Below are positions 34,853 to 44,574 of a stretch of DNA of 50,636 nt, one piece after another (within the stretch, counting starts at the first letter, position 1; each line of letters starts with the position of its first letter). The position numbers and the translations under genes were made by a program. Under the pieces are notes generated by a model. That model was not told the origin of the DNA, made no database searches, and saw nothing but the letters and a program-made list of their open reading frames with translations. This stretch comes from Candidatus Cryptobacteroides aphodequi (GTDB lineage Bacteria; Bacteroidota; Bacteroidia; Bacteroidales; UBA932), in the NCBI GenBank assembly GCA_018065265.1, contig JAGHTP010000113.1, forward strand, positions 1-50,636. The letters are read 5' to 3'.

Positions 34853-36376
34853 ATGCGCGATCTCAAACTCACAAATACGCTTTCACACAGAAAGGAACTG
34901 TTCGTACCCATCAACGAAGGCCGTGTAGGAATGTATGTCTGCGGCCCGACGGTCTATGGCGACGCCCATCTCGGTCACGCCCGTCCCGGTGTGACCTATG
35001 ACGTGCTGAGCAAACTGCTCCGCCATCTGGGCTACAAGGTGCGCTACGTGCGCAATATCACCGATGTAGGCCACCTCGAGCACGATGCTGATGAGGGCGC
35101 GGACAAGATAGCCCGCAAGGCCCGTCTCGAGCAGCTTGAACCTATGGAGGTGGTGCAGACCTATACCCTGCGCTACCACGAGGCGATGCGGCAGCTCAAT
35201 GTGGCTCCGCCGAGCATCGAACCCCGCGCTTCGGGCCACATCATCGAGCAGATTGAGGCCGTGAAGAAGATCCTCGACGCCGGATACGCCTACATCTCGA
35301 ACGGAAGTGTATACTTCGACGTGCAGAAATACAACGCCGACCATCAGTACGGCATTCTCAGCGGCCGCAACCTTGACGAGACGCTCGAAGGCACCCGCAA
35401 CCTCGATGGTCAGAGCGACAAACGTGCTCCCTACGACTTCGCACTATGGAAGAAGGCCGAACCGGAGCACATAATGCGCTGGCCCTCACCCTGGAGCGAC
35501 GGCTTCCCTGGCTGGCACCTCGAGTGCTCGGTGATGGGCGAGAAATATCTAGGCAACGAGTTCGACATACACGGCGGCGGAATGGACCTTATGTTCCCCC
35601 ACCACGAGTGTGAGATTGCCCAGAACGTGGCCAGCCGCGGCACTCGCGGAGTCCATTATTGGGTGCACAACAATATGATCACCATCAACGGTCAGAAGAT
35701 GGGCAAGAGCCTCGGCAACTTCATCACTCTGCCCCAGCTCTTCTCGGGCGACCATCCGAAGCTCGACCAGGCCTACAGCCCTATGACCGTGCGCTTCTTC
35801 ATACTCCAGGCCCACTACCGCGGCACGCTCGACTTCAGCAACGACGCGCTCAAAGCCGCCGAGAAGGGTCTTGCGAAGCTTATGGCCGCCGCACGCGATC
35901 TCTATGCGATGTGCGGAGCGAAGGAACCCGCATACGCTTACGGCGAAATCTCAGAGGCCGTGGCTCCCGATGAGTGCAAGGCCACATCGGCCGAGGTCAA
36001 GGCCGCCTGGGAGAGCGTTTACGATTCGCTTTGCGACGACCTGAACACTCCCGGAGCCGTTTCGGCCCTTTTCGAAGCAGTGCGCATAATCAACAGTGCC
36101 AAGGCCGGGTCGGTGAAGCTTTCCGCCGAAGATCTGGAGGCTCTGCGTCAGCTTTTCGACGACATCGTGTTCGGCGTGCTCGGCCTTGTTGACGAGCAGA
36201 ATGCCGGCGGTGCTTCGATGGGTGTGATAGACGGGCTTATGTCTATGGTGCTCGAGAGCCGCGCAGCCGCCAAAGCCGCAAAGGACTGGGCCGCATCGGA
36301 CCACATCCGCGACACCCTCGCCGCTCTCGGAATCAAGGTCAAGGACACCAAGGACGGTGTCGAATGGAGCCTGTGA
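34853..36376 (+). CDS. cysS: Cysteinyl-tRNA synthetase
   Basis: A 507-residue class I synthetase. It has the CysRS start ([19 protein letters not shown], with the HIGH-type HLGH), zinc ligands in [10 protein letters not shown] and HHECEIAQ, and the KMSKS loop as KMGKS ([15 protein letters not shown]). The DALR-type C-terminal domain is complete. The KMGKS variant is seen in other CysRS proteins and need not harm function. The stop overlaps the xth start by one base (TGATG), so the two genes are coupled. Confidence 0.97.
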   Translation: MRDLKLTNTLSHRKELFVPINEGRVGMYVCGPTVYGDAHLGHARPGVTYDVLSKLLRHLGYKVRYVRNITDVGHLEHDADEGADKIARKARLEQLEPMEVVQTYTLRYHEAMRQLNVAPPSIEPRASGHIIEQIEAVKKILDAGYAYISNGSVYFDVQKYNADHQYGILSGRNLDETLEGTRNLDGQSDKRAPYDFALWKKAEPEHIMRWPSPWSDGFPGWHLECSVMGEKYLGNEFDIHGGGMDLMFPHHECEIAQNVASRGTRGVHYWVHNNMITINGQKMGKSLGNFITLPQLFSGDHPKLDQAYSPMTVRFFILQAHYRGTLDFSNDALKAAEKGLAKLMAAARDLYAMCGAKEPAYAYGEISEAVAPDECKATSAEVKAAWESVYDSLCDDLNTPGAVSALFEAVRIINSAKAGSVKLSAEDLEALRQLFDDIVFGVLGLVDEQNAGGASMGVIDGLMSMVLESRAAAKAAKDWAASDHIRDTLAALGIKVKDTKDGVEWSL

Positions 36377-37149
36377 TGAAACTTGTCAGCTGGAATGTGA
36401 ACGGCCTTCGCGCCGTAGCGGGTAAGGGCTTCGCCGATATTTTCGAGGGCTTCGAAGCCGACTGCGTATGCCTTCAGGAAACCAAACTCCAGGCAGGTCA
36501 GATAGACCTTGAGTTTCTCGGATACGAGTCGTTCTGGAACTACGCCGAAAAGAAAGGCTACAGCGGCACCGCCATCTACACAAGGGTTCGTCCCCTGAGT
36601 GCGTGGAACGGTATCGGGCAGGCCGAACACGACAGCGAAGGGCGTGTCATCACGCTCGAATTCGAAGATTTTTACCTGGTTGACGTATATGTACCCAATT
36701 CGCAGGACGGCCTTCGCCGGCTCGACTATCGTATGAGCTGGGAGGATGCGTTCCGCGCTTATGTGTCTTCGCTTGATGCGGGCACCTGCCCGGGCCATAG
36801 TGCAAAACCTGTCGTGATATGCGGCGATATGAATGTCGCCCACGAGGAGATTGACCTCAAGAACCCGGCGACAAACCACTTCAATGCCGGCTTTTCGGAC
36901 GAGGAGCGCGGCAAGATGAGCGAACTTCTCGCCGCCGGCTTCACAGACAGCTGGCGTCTTCAGCATCCTGGCGAGGCCAAATACAGCTGGTGGTCGTACC
37001 GTATGGCCGCCCGCGAGCGGAACGTTGGCTGGCGTATCGATTATTTCCTCTGCTCGGACAGCCTCCGTCCCCGCATTGTTTCAACAGACATCCTCAACGA
37101 CGTCCTGGGCTCCGATCATTGCCCCGTGGTGCTGGAACTGAGCCTGTAA
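36376..37149 (+). CDS. xth: Exodeoxyribonuclease III (AP endonuclease)
   Basis: A 257-residue enzyme of the ExoIII/APE family acting in base-excision repair. Motifs: [13 protein letters not shown] at the start, CLQETKLQ (metal Glu), VVICGDMNVAHEEIDL (catalytic Asp/Asn) and GSDHCPVVLEL at the end (Asp-His pair). I use the ATG at 36376, which overlaps the cysS stop; an ATG four codons upstream is not family-like. It is the last conserved gene before the accessory island. Confidence 0.95.
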   Translation: MKLVSWNVNGLRAVAGKGFADIFEGFEADCVCLQETKLQAGQIDLEFLGYESFWNYAEKKGYSGTAIYTRVRPLSAWNGIGQAEHDSEGRVITLEFEDFYLVDVYVPNSQDGLRRLDYRMSWEDAFRAYVSSLDAGTCPGHSAKPVVICGDMNVAHEEIDLKNPATNHFNAGFSDEERGKMSELLAAGFTDSWRLQHPGEAKYSWWSYRMAARERNVGWRIDYFLCSDSLRPRIVSTDILNDVLGSDHCPVVLELSL

Positions 37150-37196
37150 TTGTTCGTGCAGCGTTCCCGTAGCGACGTCTTGCAAGGCTGCCTTGG

Positions 37197-37269
37197 CGAA
37201 GGCTGCCGCCGATGAAGCCACCAATAGCGGAAAGACGCTGGCAAGGAAGATGGAAAGGGAACGTTTCAT
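37197..37269 (-). pseudogene. Truncated 5' end of an Rhs-type secreted-protein gene
   Basis: The minus strand encodes MKRSLSIFLASVFPLLVASS, close to the signal peptide of the Rhs protein (MKRSLFSFVASVFAFISASS). The DNA also aligns without gaps over about 70 bases and shares AAGGGAACGTTTCAT at the start. Its ATG overlaps the TGA of the candidate immunity gene. An open frame runs on to 37081 across the end of xth but without further similarity. I read it as the remains of a second Rhs-like gene, the rest of which was deleted. Confidence 0.6.
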
Positions 37270-38174
37270 TCCACAAGCATACTCTCTATTTCTTCAAGTT
37301 GAAACAATTTGCGACGGTTATTTTTTTTACACAGATACAACCATCCATCCGTTCGCAAATACCAATCACCGTCATGCCATAACCATATGGCATCTTCAGT
37401 ATCTTCAGTCGTAGAAACACTGAATTGCTTTTCCTTTTTGAATGTTTTACGAGAGCAATCATAGGAATAAACGCGAAGTATGGACGGCTCAGAAGGGTAA
37501 TGTCTTGTTGAATATAATAAATGCGTGGCATCTTTCCACTGCAATTGGAAATCGGGCAATTCGCGACTATCCCAATCAGTAACATTACGACCCATGAGTA
37601 GATCTGTGACGGTCTTTTTCTGCAGATCAATAATTCGCAGGACTATTGACCAAATTTTATTACCTGCCCCCCTGGGATACCATTCGAAGTATGCGAACTT
37701 CACATTCAAACATTTCTCCGGACCATAAAGTCGGTCGCCTTTGACTGCACACCAATGCTCCTCTCCGGTTTTCAGGTTGTAACATAAGAAAGACATCGTG
37801 TCTGTGAAACATTCGACTTCTTGATTAATCAATGACACAACGACATAATCTGGATTGTTGGGTTCACAAAACTGTATGCTATTATGGAATTCATAAAAAA
37901 ACCTTTCGTAAATAAGTGAGTCTTTTCTATAGATATGTAGACCACATCTATGTTTTTTTGAATCCCAACTGTCCAAAACAGCCCCGTTCGGTATAGCCTT
38001 GCAGGAACTGCCATACGTTCGAGCCGATAGCGTGTCACCTTTTGGAGACAAACTTACCATATTGTGCACATCATAACGGTCTCCGGTGGTTGTTACAATA
38101 ATGGTGCGCGCATTCCTGCCGTTGCAGAAGATGGCTACGGAAGTTAATAATAACAATAGCCTGATAGTATTCAT
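37266..38174 (-). CDS. Candidate immunity protein, signal-peptide-bearing, function unknown
   Basis: A 302-residue protein with a signal peptide (about 1-18, LLLLLTSVAIFC) and no conventional lipobox. The mature part is rich in Trp, Tyr, Cys and charged residues (YFEWYPRGAGNKIWSIV, WLWHDGDWYLRTDGWLYL), suggesting a beta-propeller-like or repeated-strand fold. I do not recognise the family. The base composition is visibly lower in GC than the Rhs core and the housekeeping genes. Its ATG overlaps the Rhs stop codon (ATGA), the usual arrangement for a toxin and its immunity gene. Because the toxin tip looks like a peptidoglycan-acting enzyme, a secreted immunity protein in the periplasm would make sense. 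The immunity role is inference from position only. Confidence 0.6.
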   Translation of the reverse strand: MNTIRLLLLLTSVAIFCNGRNARTIIVTTTGDRYDVHNMVSLSPKGDTLSARTYGSSCKAIPNGAVLDSWDSKKHRCGLHIYRKDSLIYERFFYEFHNSIQFCEPNNPDYVVVSLINQEVECFTDTMSFLCYNLKTGEEHWCAVKGDRLYGPEKCLNVKFAYFEWYPRGAGNKIWSIVLRIIDLQKKTVTDLLMGRNVTDWDSRELPDFQLQWKDATHLLYSTRHYPSEPSILRVYSYDCSRKTFKKEKQFSVSTTEDTEDAIWLWHDGDWYLRTDGWLYLCKKNNRRKLFQLEEIESMLVE

Positions 38175-41100
38175 TGATTCTTTCGTGTGAGAATTAGTTT
38201 GAATGGAGTCCCATTGCCCAAAGGCGACAACATTTTATCGAATGCCATATATGATTCCCATTTCAACAACAAACAGCCCTGAGACGTAAGACGAGCTACT
38301 ATATTATTCTTACCAACTGTCGTATGGATAAAAATATCTGTCATATAACCCTCTCCATTATATATTTGTTCAGGGTGCTGTTTGTTTGGAAGTCCATCCA
38401 AGGTGCGAATGCTATTTAGCAATTCTCCTTTAGTATTTTCAGATTTTACCCAGTAATGTTTAGGGATCGTGCCCTTACCTTCTCCTTCCCTCCTCACTAC
38501 GGCATATTCGCCGTCATCAATCGGATTGTATAAGTTTGGATCCGATGTCATCGTATAGCCAATTAATGAATTGTCAGTAGTTCCATCCGGCCCATAAACT
38601 GAGACATCCGCAAATAATCCCCCGTCTCCTCCAAGGGTATTGTCTTTTCCCAACTTCTCATCTCTTGATCCACTAAAGACAACTACAGCCGGTCCTAAAT
38701 ATCGCCCATTGACTTTGGATTTATCAAGTTCCGTTTGTGAAGTATGTTCAGTCCATTTGATGGTATTGTCATCAGCCATATACCAATCTTTCCCATCCGG
38801 ATCCACCAGATTTACCGGATTGTCCGCGCAATAGGCATACGGACTCACGCCGTAGTATTTCTCGGAGAGAGGGTCGATGGTTAGCCATCGTTTGAGGTCG
38901 GGGGCGTAGAACCTTGCTCCGAAGTTGAGGTAAGGCAGAGCGAACTCTACGCTCTGGTCCTCCTTCCCGGAGAAGTGGTCGCGGAGGGTCAGACCCTCGG
39001 GCAGCGAGCCGCCCACGGCCTTGTCGCTGCGTTCGCCCCATACCGAGTAGTCCGATGCCTCGAGCAGCGTTCCCGTGGTGCCGTCCACCGCGGCCCTAAC
39101 GCTGCCGAGATGGTCGGTGACGAGCAGGATGGCGGCATCGGCGGTGAGCCGCCCTTCGGGGCAGACGGCGCTCTCAAATGTAAGCGTCCCATCCGCAGCC
39201 CTTCTGTATGCGAACGGTCCGCGAAGGACAATCCCCTCGCCGTTGCTTTTCAGCTCGCTGACGAGCGAGCCGTCCGCCAGGTAGCTGTACCGTGCACTGC
39301 CCGCTGTCGAGGGCAGGTCAAGACAGTTGTAGGTAAAGTTGTGCCCTCCGCGGCCGTCGAAGGTCATCCGCCCGCGTTCGTCGTGTTCGAAATCGTAATA
39401 TGCAATGCGGCCCTGGTTGTCGCTTATATCAAGGTCAACGAGGCGGTCCCCGCTGTATGTGTACGCCTGTGTCGTGACCGGAAGCCGGTTGACCTGCGTA
39501 GCGCTCGTCAGATTGCCTCGCGCATCGTAACTGTAGGTCGAGTAGGCCCGGGTGCTGGTTCCATCCATCTGCAGCCGCCCCGCGCCATCATAAGCAAATA
39601 GCTGTATGCTCACCGGCTCGAGCCGGGGGCGTGTACTCAGGACCTCGCTTCGAGAGGTGATCAGTCCTGTGTAGGAGGGCCTGCACCAGAGGACTGAATT
39701 GTTGCCTTCGTATCCGAAGGTCTGCGTCAGCAGGTCTCTCCCGCCGAGTGTCACCTCGTGCTCGGTCAGCCATCCCTGCAGGTTGAACGTGTCCTGCGAG
39801 ATGACTGCCGGGCCTTCGCCTGCGCTCGTCGTGCGTCCTGCGGCCCTGCCCCAGGCATCGTATGAGTGCTGTGTGGAAGCTGAGGACGTGCTGTGCTGCG
39901 CCCCCGCCATCGTGGCGAAGGTCGACGAGCTGCCTGTCAGCCGTCCGCGGCGGTCATAGCTGTTCTGCAGCCGGAGCGAGTCCGTTGCCGCCCCTTGCGC
40001 GGGCATGCAGGAGTACTCCTCCTGGGCGACAGAGCCGTCGAAGTTGTATGAGTAAGAGTGCTTGAGCACACTGCCGTCGGGATAGACCGAGACGATGCGG
40101 CTGGGCCGTCCCTTGCTGTCGTATCCGTACAGTGTCTCGGCCGTTCCGGTCACCGTTCCGTCAGGACCGATCTCGGCGGTCTGAGCATACAGCTCGAGCC
40201 CTATGCTGACCCCCGGATCTTCGAACGGGCCGGGGGTATAGACGGACTCCCGGAACATCCTGTTCGACATGGGGAGACTGCCTCCGTCGTACCAGTGCCT
40301 CTCGAGAGCGACCCGGCTGCCTCCGTTCTGCTCAATCCACCTGGCTGTCACCCGTCCGAAGGCGTCGTAGTCAAACGTTGTGAGTTCGCTCCCTTTGCGT
40401 ATGGCGGCAATCCTATCCCCGGAGTCGTAGGCGTAGTGTTCCCGTATGCTGCCGGGCATGCCCTTGCTCTGAAGACGGCCCAGGGTGTCGTAGCTGTAGC
40501 GCCACATGCTGAGTGTGTCGGAAAGGGCGATGCCGCTCCCCGCCACGGCTCTCAGATAATCGTACTTGTCGTAGATGTAGTAGGTCGGGGCATCGTTGCC
40601 GATTGCCGAGCCCATCGTGCGTCCGAAGTGGTCCTTCCAGAGGGTGGTGCTGCGGCCATCCGCATCGGTGGTTGTCTCGCGGGTGATCTCACAGGCCGCG
40701 AACCTGCCTATGGAGTCGATGGAACTGCCTCTCCAGATGAGTATGGGGAAGTTGCCGTCGGACACGTCGCGGGCCACGGTGCTCTCGTGACTGCCTATAA
40801 AGCCCGGCAGGGCCTCGGCCTCCACGCGTCCGGCCGAGGACAGTTCATAAGACTTGTGAGCGAAGGCGAGAGCACTGCCGTTGAACGCCGCCGCTGCCGC
40901 CGGTGCGTCGGTGCAGAACGAGCGGAGTGTGTCGCTTACGGCGAAGGGCACCCATACGGCGGCGTCGTCGTGCAGGAGCCAGTCGGCGTCATAGGCCGTG
41001 ACCAGCCCCTGTCCGTCGTTGCCGGAGGCGGCCACCGCGAGGTCCTGCAGCTTGAGTCCGAGTGCGTCCCACCAGCTGCGGTCTTCGCCGAACAGGGTGC

Positions 41101-44100
41101 CGGCGGCATTGCGATAGGTCCTGTGCGTTATGCTGCGGTGTCCAAGAGCATCACAAAGAAGGCTGTACTCGAAGTCCTCCAGTGTATCGCCGCGGTAGTC
41201 TTTGATTGCGGAAAGCCGGCCGCCCGAGTCGTACTCGTAGTATGTCCGCACTCCTGATACATCGCATATCGACGTCACACCGACGCCCGGGTTATGCGTG
41301 TAGGTAGTGACGTGCGCGGAAGGAAGGCGGGAGCGCAGCGCATCAAGTGCATCCATCTCCGTCTGGGACGGAGCCGTTGCCGATGCCAGGGACTCCGGAT
41401 CGACAGCCATCTGCTCGAGTTCAGCATTGACGGCCGCAATGCCGGAGTTCTCGATGGCCGCCACAGGATAAAGGCCGTTGTGACTCCATACGAGGCCTGT
41501 CACGGGGCCGCCCTTGGCCTCGTACTGCGCTATGTTGCCGTACCGGTCGCGGGAGACGACCGTCTCGCGCCACGACTCATGTCCGTCGGTCAGTTCCCTG
41601 TGTACCGAAGGAAGCAGGCGGTTACGGCCGTTTATGAAGAAGAATCCGTACTCGGTTATGTCGTCGTGGGAGAACTCATACGGAGCGAACCTCCCGTAGC
41701 CTTCCGGCGGGAACTGAGGGATGACGGGCCCGAACTGGAAGATGGGCCTCGGGGTGACCGGATCCAGCTGCTGAACGATCCGTCCGAGGTAATAGTGTTT
41801 CCTGAGAGGCTCTGCGAGGCAGTGCTGCCCTGCGAGTTCGGACGCCCACTGCGGTGCGTCCTCCCAGCTGTCGGCATAGGTGAAGGAGACTCCACGTGTC
41901 AGGCCGTCCTCCTCTACGGACATCCCGCTCAGTCGGACAGGCTTTTCGAAGGAACTCCGCTCGAGATATGTCTTCTCGACGACCAGCGTGTCGTTGCCCG
42001 AGGCGTGGCACTCTATGTGGCGCTCGAGTGTCGGCACCCTTGACGGGCTGGTAGCGGCATAGATGGGGTAGTGATATGTGTCCGCTTCGATGATCTCGCC
42101 ATAGGGAAGAGGGTGACTGTCCCACACCTGCGAAGCCTTGTAGCCGACGAGCACGGCATCGCGGTATTCGTCACCGTAGGTGTATTCCCTTATGCTGACC
42201 GGGGTGACGGCATCCCCGCGGACGGAGTACTCCTCCTCACGTGTGAGCAGGGGACTGCCCGACGGGCCTGAATCAAAATAGCTTTCGCGAATGCCGTCCA
42301 TCGGCCCTATGGCCCCCAGCAGCGAGGAATGGTACTGCTGGTATTCCGACTGCCGCGGGAAGCGGTCTATGACCTGATGTGGCCCGAGTCTGACGAACGA
42401 TGGGTTGTAGTGGTGGACGATGCGCACCTTTTCCAGCGGAAACGTGCTGCCGTCCGACCGCTCTTCCGTCACCTGACGGCTGAGGACGCGCGTGTCACGG
42501 AGCGACAGCCCCTCCTCGACAGGAGTCTCGTGAAGGGTGAAGGACCAGGTCCTTGAATTGGATGTGACTGCAGGGACGGAGGATGTGAGGTACATCGAGG
42601 CGTCCGGGAAGGCCGCCCCGTCGGCATACGGGTCGGAGTAGGTGTAGGTCCTGCGCTGCCGCACGCCGGTCCCGTCCGACAGGTCGATGGCCGCCACGCG
42701 GACTCCTATGGTTGTTGTAAGACTTCCGGAACTGTATGACGCACCTTCGTAGGAATAGGATGTCACAGCGCCGTCGTGGTCGGCACTGAGCAGTGACATG
42801 TAGCTTGCCGCCTCGGCGTCGGGCGTACCGTGACGCAGCTCGGGGCTGTTATTGATGAACTCGTACGGGCATTCGCGTCCGATGGGGATGTTGGATTGGG
42901 GATTGACGATGTTCCCGCCGAGCAGAGGACCGAACGGGTCGCCTCCAGGGTACGGATCCAAGTGGTACTGCGGGTCGTACCCCGCGTTGAAGTACCCGTA
43001 CCAGTCCTGCGAGGCACAGTGCACTTCGTCGTCACGTGTGTCGTATGTGAAATCCCATCTGTCCTGAAGACTGCCTCCTCGGTAAAAGCGAAGGCTCGAG
43101 AGTATGATGCGGCCGTCATGCGGCTCGCGCCCGGTGCCTACGTACAGAGTGCCAAGGCCTGCTCCTCCCGGAGCGGTGACGGAGATGGCCGTCAGACGGA
43201 CGGGGAAGTTGTCGGTATAGTAAAATTCGCTGGACGAGTGCTTGTCGTGACCCGTGTTCCCCTCGTAGGAGAAGGTCGCCGAATAGCCTGACAGTGTGAT
43301 GGCGCTCAGCACCTTGGTCGCCGTGGAGTTGATTATGTGCTGGGAGTTGATGGATGTGGTGACCTGGTTGTCCAGCAAAAGCCCTTCGGAGGCTGTGATT
43401 GTAGTCGAAGAAGGGTGGACGTTCTTCTGCCAGGTGCCTCCGGACACATATGAGAACGTCGCACTCTCCAGGGCGCTCCGGCTGGCCACTTCGCTCAGAT
43501 GCCAGGCTGTCGTCGCCGTCCAGATGTCGCGCTCTCCGTCAAGCGGAGTGGCGTGTCCGGGGTTGAGTGTGCCGTCGTGAGTGGAGATCTCCCTCTCCGC
43601 GAACCGGTAGACCGTTCCGTCCGGGCCTGTGATGACGAAAGACAGTATGTTGTCATCGGTGTCCGCGTAGAAGACTATCCTGCACCCGTCCCCGGAAAGG
43701 TGTACGACTTCTCCGTCATCATTGATGACGAATTCGCCGGAGAGACCGCACACCGAGTAACTGTAGCGGTCGCGACTCGCGTCAATGCGGTGCCAGGCGA
43801 CATCGCGCATATATGCGAAGGCCGGGCTTTGAATGTTCTGCGCGTCGCCGGTCGCCAGAGAGGCGAGCAAGGCGCTGTCCGGCATCTCGTGATGAAGCTC
43901 CGCGCCGTAGAACTCGTCCGGCATATCCATCACTGTGCGAGTGATGCATCCGCCTGCGGAAAGAGTCCACCCGAGTCCAGCTACGCCTGCAATCTCGTCG
44001 AGTTTGATTCCGTTACTGCTGTAGTTCAGGCCTATGTTGATGCTCAGTTCCCTTCCCTTGAGAGTAAACGCCGGTACCTCGTAGGTCGCGCTGCCAAGGC

Positions 44101-44302
44101 TGCCCGAGAACGGGATGTCGGCATACCTGGTAACCGACGCCGCCTCCGGCGCCGGTGGCAGGGTCTTCTCCAGAAGCGTCTCTCCTCGCAGATACACCAA
44201 CTGTTCGCCAACGGACCCCGTGCCCTGAGCGAAAGCTATCAAGGATGATGCAGAAATAAATGCAAAGACACTTGCGACAAAGGAGAAAAGGGAACGTTTC
44301 AT
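38171..44302 (-). CDS. Rhs/YD-repeat secreted protein with L,D-transpeptidase-like C-terminal tip
   Basis: A 2043-residue protein counted from the ATG at 44302 (MKRSLFSFVASVFAF). It has a signal peptide (about 1-25), then the SpvB/TcB-like N-terminal region typical of Bacteroidota Rhs proteins (NYSSNGIKLDEIAGVAGLGW). A long YD-repeat shell follows (YTYSGDRLVDLD, YSYDARGNLTSA). The core ends with FGARFYAPDLKRWLTIDPLS and NPVNLVDPDG near residue 1835. The last 205 residues form a variable tip in AT-rich DNA (a sampled line has about 35% GC against nearly 70% in the core). The tip contains His1993 and Cys2010 in IHTT...TSQGCLLL, the spacing of YkuD-type L,D-transpeptidases. No stop or frameshift interrupts the 6.1 kb frame. 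A -7 box (44336-44343) lies 34 bases upstream. Confidence 0.88.
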   Translation of the reverse strand: MKRSLFSFVASVFAFISASSLIAFAQGTGSVGEQLVYLRGETLLEKTLPPAPEAASVTRYADIPFSGSLGSATYEVPAFTLKGRELSINIGLNYSSNGIKLDEIAGVAGLGWTLSAGGCITRTVMDMPDEFYGAELHHEMPDSALLASLATGDAQNIQSPAFAYMRDVAWHRIDASRDRYSYSVCGLSGEFVINDDGEVVHLSGDGCRIVFYADTDDNILSFVITGPDGTVYRFAEREISTHDGTLNPGHATPLDGERDIWTATTAWHLSEVASRSALESATFSYVSGGTWQKNVHPSSTTITASEGLLLDNQVTTSINSQHIINSTATKVLSAITLSGYSATFSYEGNTGHDKHSSSEFYYTDNFPVRLTAISVTAPGGAGLGTLYVGTGREPHDGRIILSSLRFYRGGSLQDRWDFTYDTRDDEVHCASQDWYGYFNAGYDPQYHLDPYPGGDPFGPLLGGNIVNPQSNIPIGRECPYEFINNSPELRHGTPDAEAASYMSLLSADHDGAVTSYSYEGASYSSGSLTTTIGVRVAAIDLSDGTGVRQRRTYTYSDPYADGAAFPDASMYLTSSVPAVTSNSRTWSFTLHETPVEEGLSLRDTRVLSRQVTEERSDGSTFPLEKVRIVHHYNPSFVRLGPHQVIDRFPRQSEYQQYHSSLLGAIGPMDGIRESYFDSGPSGSPLLTREEEYSVRGDAVTPVSIREYTYGDEYRDAVLVGYKASQVWDSHPLPYGEIIEADTYHYPIYAATSPSRVPTLERHIECHASGNDTLVVEKTYLERSSFEKPVRLSGMSVEEDGLTRGVSFTYADSWEDAPQWASELAGQHCLAEPLRKHYYLGRIVQQLDPVTPRPIFQFGPVIPQFPPEGYGRFAPYEFSHDDITEYGFFFINGRNRLLPSVHRELTDGHESWRETVVSRDRYGNIAQYEAKGGPVTGLVWSHNGLYPVAAIENSGIAAVNAELEQMAVDPESLASATAPSQTEMDALDALRSRLPSAHVTTYTHNPGVGVTSICDVSGVRTYYEYDSGGRLSAIKDYRGDTLEDFEYSLLCDALGHRSITHRTYRNAAGTLFGEDRSWWDALGLKLQDLAVAASGNDGQGLVTAYDADWLLHDDAAVWVPFAVSDTLRSFCTDAPAAAAAFNGSALAFAHKSYELSSAGRVEAEALPGFIGSHESTVARDVSDGNFPILIWRGSSIDSIGRFAACEITRETTTDADGRSTTLWKDHFGRTMGSAIGNDAPTYYIYDKYDYLRAVAGSGIALSDTLSMWRYSYDTLGRLQSKGMPGSIREHYAYDSGDRIAAIRKGSELTTFDYDAFGRVTARWIEQNGGSRVALERHWYDGGSLPMSNRMFRESVYTPGPFEDPGVSIGLELYAQTAEIGPDGTVTGTAETLYGYDSKGRPSRIVSVYPDGSVLKHSYSYNFDGSVAQEEYSCMPAQGAATDSLRLQNSYDRRGRLTGSSSTFATMAGAQHSTSSASTQHSYDAWGRAAGRTTSAGEGPAVISQDTFNLQGWLTEHEVTLGGRDLLTQTFGYEGNNSVLWCRPSYTGLITSRSEVLSTRPRLEPVSIQLFAYDGAGRLQMDGTSTRAYSTYSYDARGNLTSATQVNRLPVTTQAYTYSGDRLVDLDISDNQGRIAYYDFEHDERGRMTFDGRGGHNFTYNCLDLPSTAGSARYSYLADGSLVSELKSNGEGIVLRGPFAYRRAADGTLTFESAVCPEGRLTADAAILLVTDHLGSVRAAVDGTTGTLLEASDYSVWGERSDKAVGGSLPEGLTLRDHFSGKEDQSVEFALPYLNFGARFYAPDLKRWLTIDPLSEKYYGVSPYAYCADNPVNLVDPDGKDWYMADDNTIKWTEHTSQTELDKSKVNGRYLGPAVVVFSGSRDEKLGKDNTLGGDGGLFADVSVYGPDGTTDNSLIGYTMTSDPNLYNPIDDGEYAVVRREGEGKGTIPKHYWVKSENTKGELLNSIRTLDGLPNKQHPEQIYNGEGYMTDIFIHTTVGKNNIVARLTSQGCLLLKWESYMAFDKMLSPLGNGTPFKLILTRKNQ

Positions 44303-44335
44303 AATATCACGGATTAGAATTGAGTGTAACCGATT

Positions 44336-44378
44336 CAAATATAAGTCATTTCGCTGAAAGAAGAAATTGTTATATTTG
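44336..44378. promoter_or_regulatory. Divergent -7 boxes upstream of the Rhs gene
   Basis: TATATTTG on the minus strand (44343-44336) precedes the Rhs ATG by 34 bases. TATATTTG on the plus strand (44371-44378) precedes a 14-codon truncated frame starting at 44390. Neither has a clear -33 TTTG at the usual spacing. Confidence 0.45.
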
Positions 44379-44389
44379 TCAGACGTCAA

Positions 44390-44434
44390 ATGAAAGCAGT
44401 TTATTCGTTCCTGTTATTGACTCGGTGGTATTAA
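44390..44434 (+). pseudogene. Truncated signal-peptide-like gene start
   Basis: ATG at 44390 opens a frame reading MKAVYSFLLLTRWY and then a stop. The basic-hydrophobic start looks like the first residues of a signal peptide, and a TATATTTG box lies 12 bases upstream. It runs into the remnant on the opposite strand, so the rest of the gene appears to be lost. A chance frame cannot be excluded. Confidence 0.35.
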
Positions 44435-44569
44435 ATAGAGTAAAAACCGCGGGCGTCGCAGTAATGTAAGGTAAAGAGATACAGTTGCGGCGGGGTTTTT
44501 CTCTTCGCAGGAAACGAGTGCGAGGGCCGACAGGGCCAGCGCTATTACGGGAAGAGAGAAACGTTTCGT
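44414..44569 (-). pseudogene. Truncated lipoprotein gene start with ACG in place of ATG
   Basis: Beginning at ACG (44569-44567), five bases after the SGNH hydrolase stop, the minus strand reads (T)KRFSLFPVIALALSALALVSC, an ideal lipoprotein signal peptide with lipobox LVSC. EEKNPAATVSL and a short run to TAA at 44414 follow, 51 codons in all. The expected ATG is ACG and the coding part is cut short, so it appears to be the remains of a lipoprotein gene that once followed the hydrolase. Confidence 0.6.
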
Positions 44570-44574
44570 AAAAG

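Noticed and set aside
40058..41257. A 399-codon frame opposite the Rhs core
   Set aside because: It arises from the GC-rich repeated YD codons; no start context or domain supports it.
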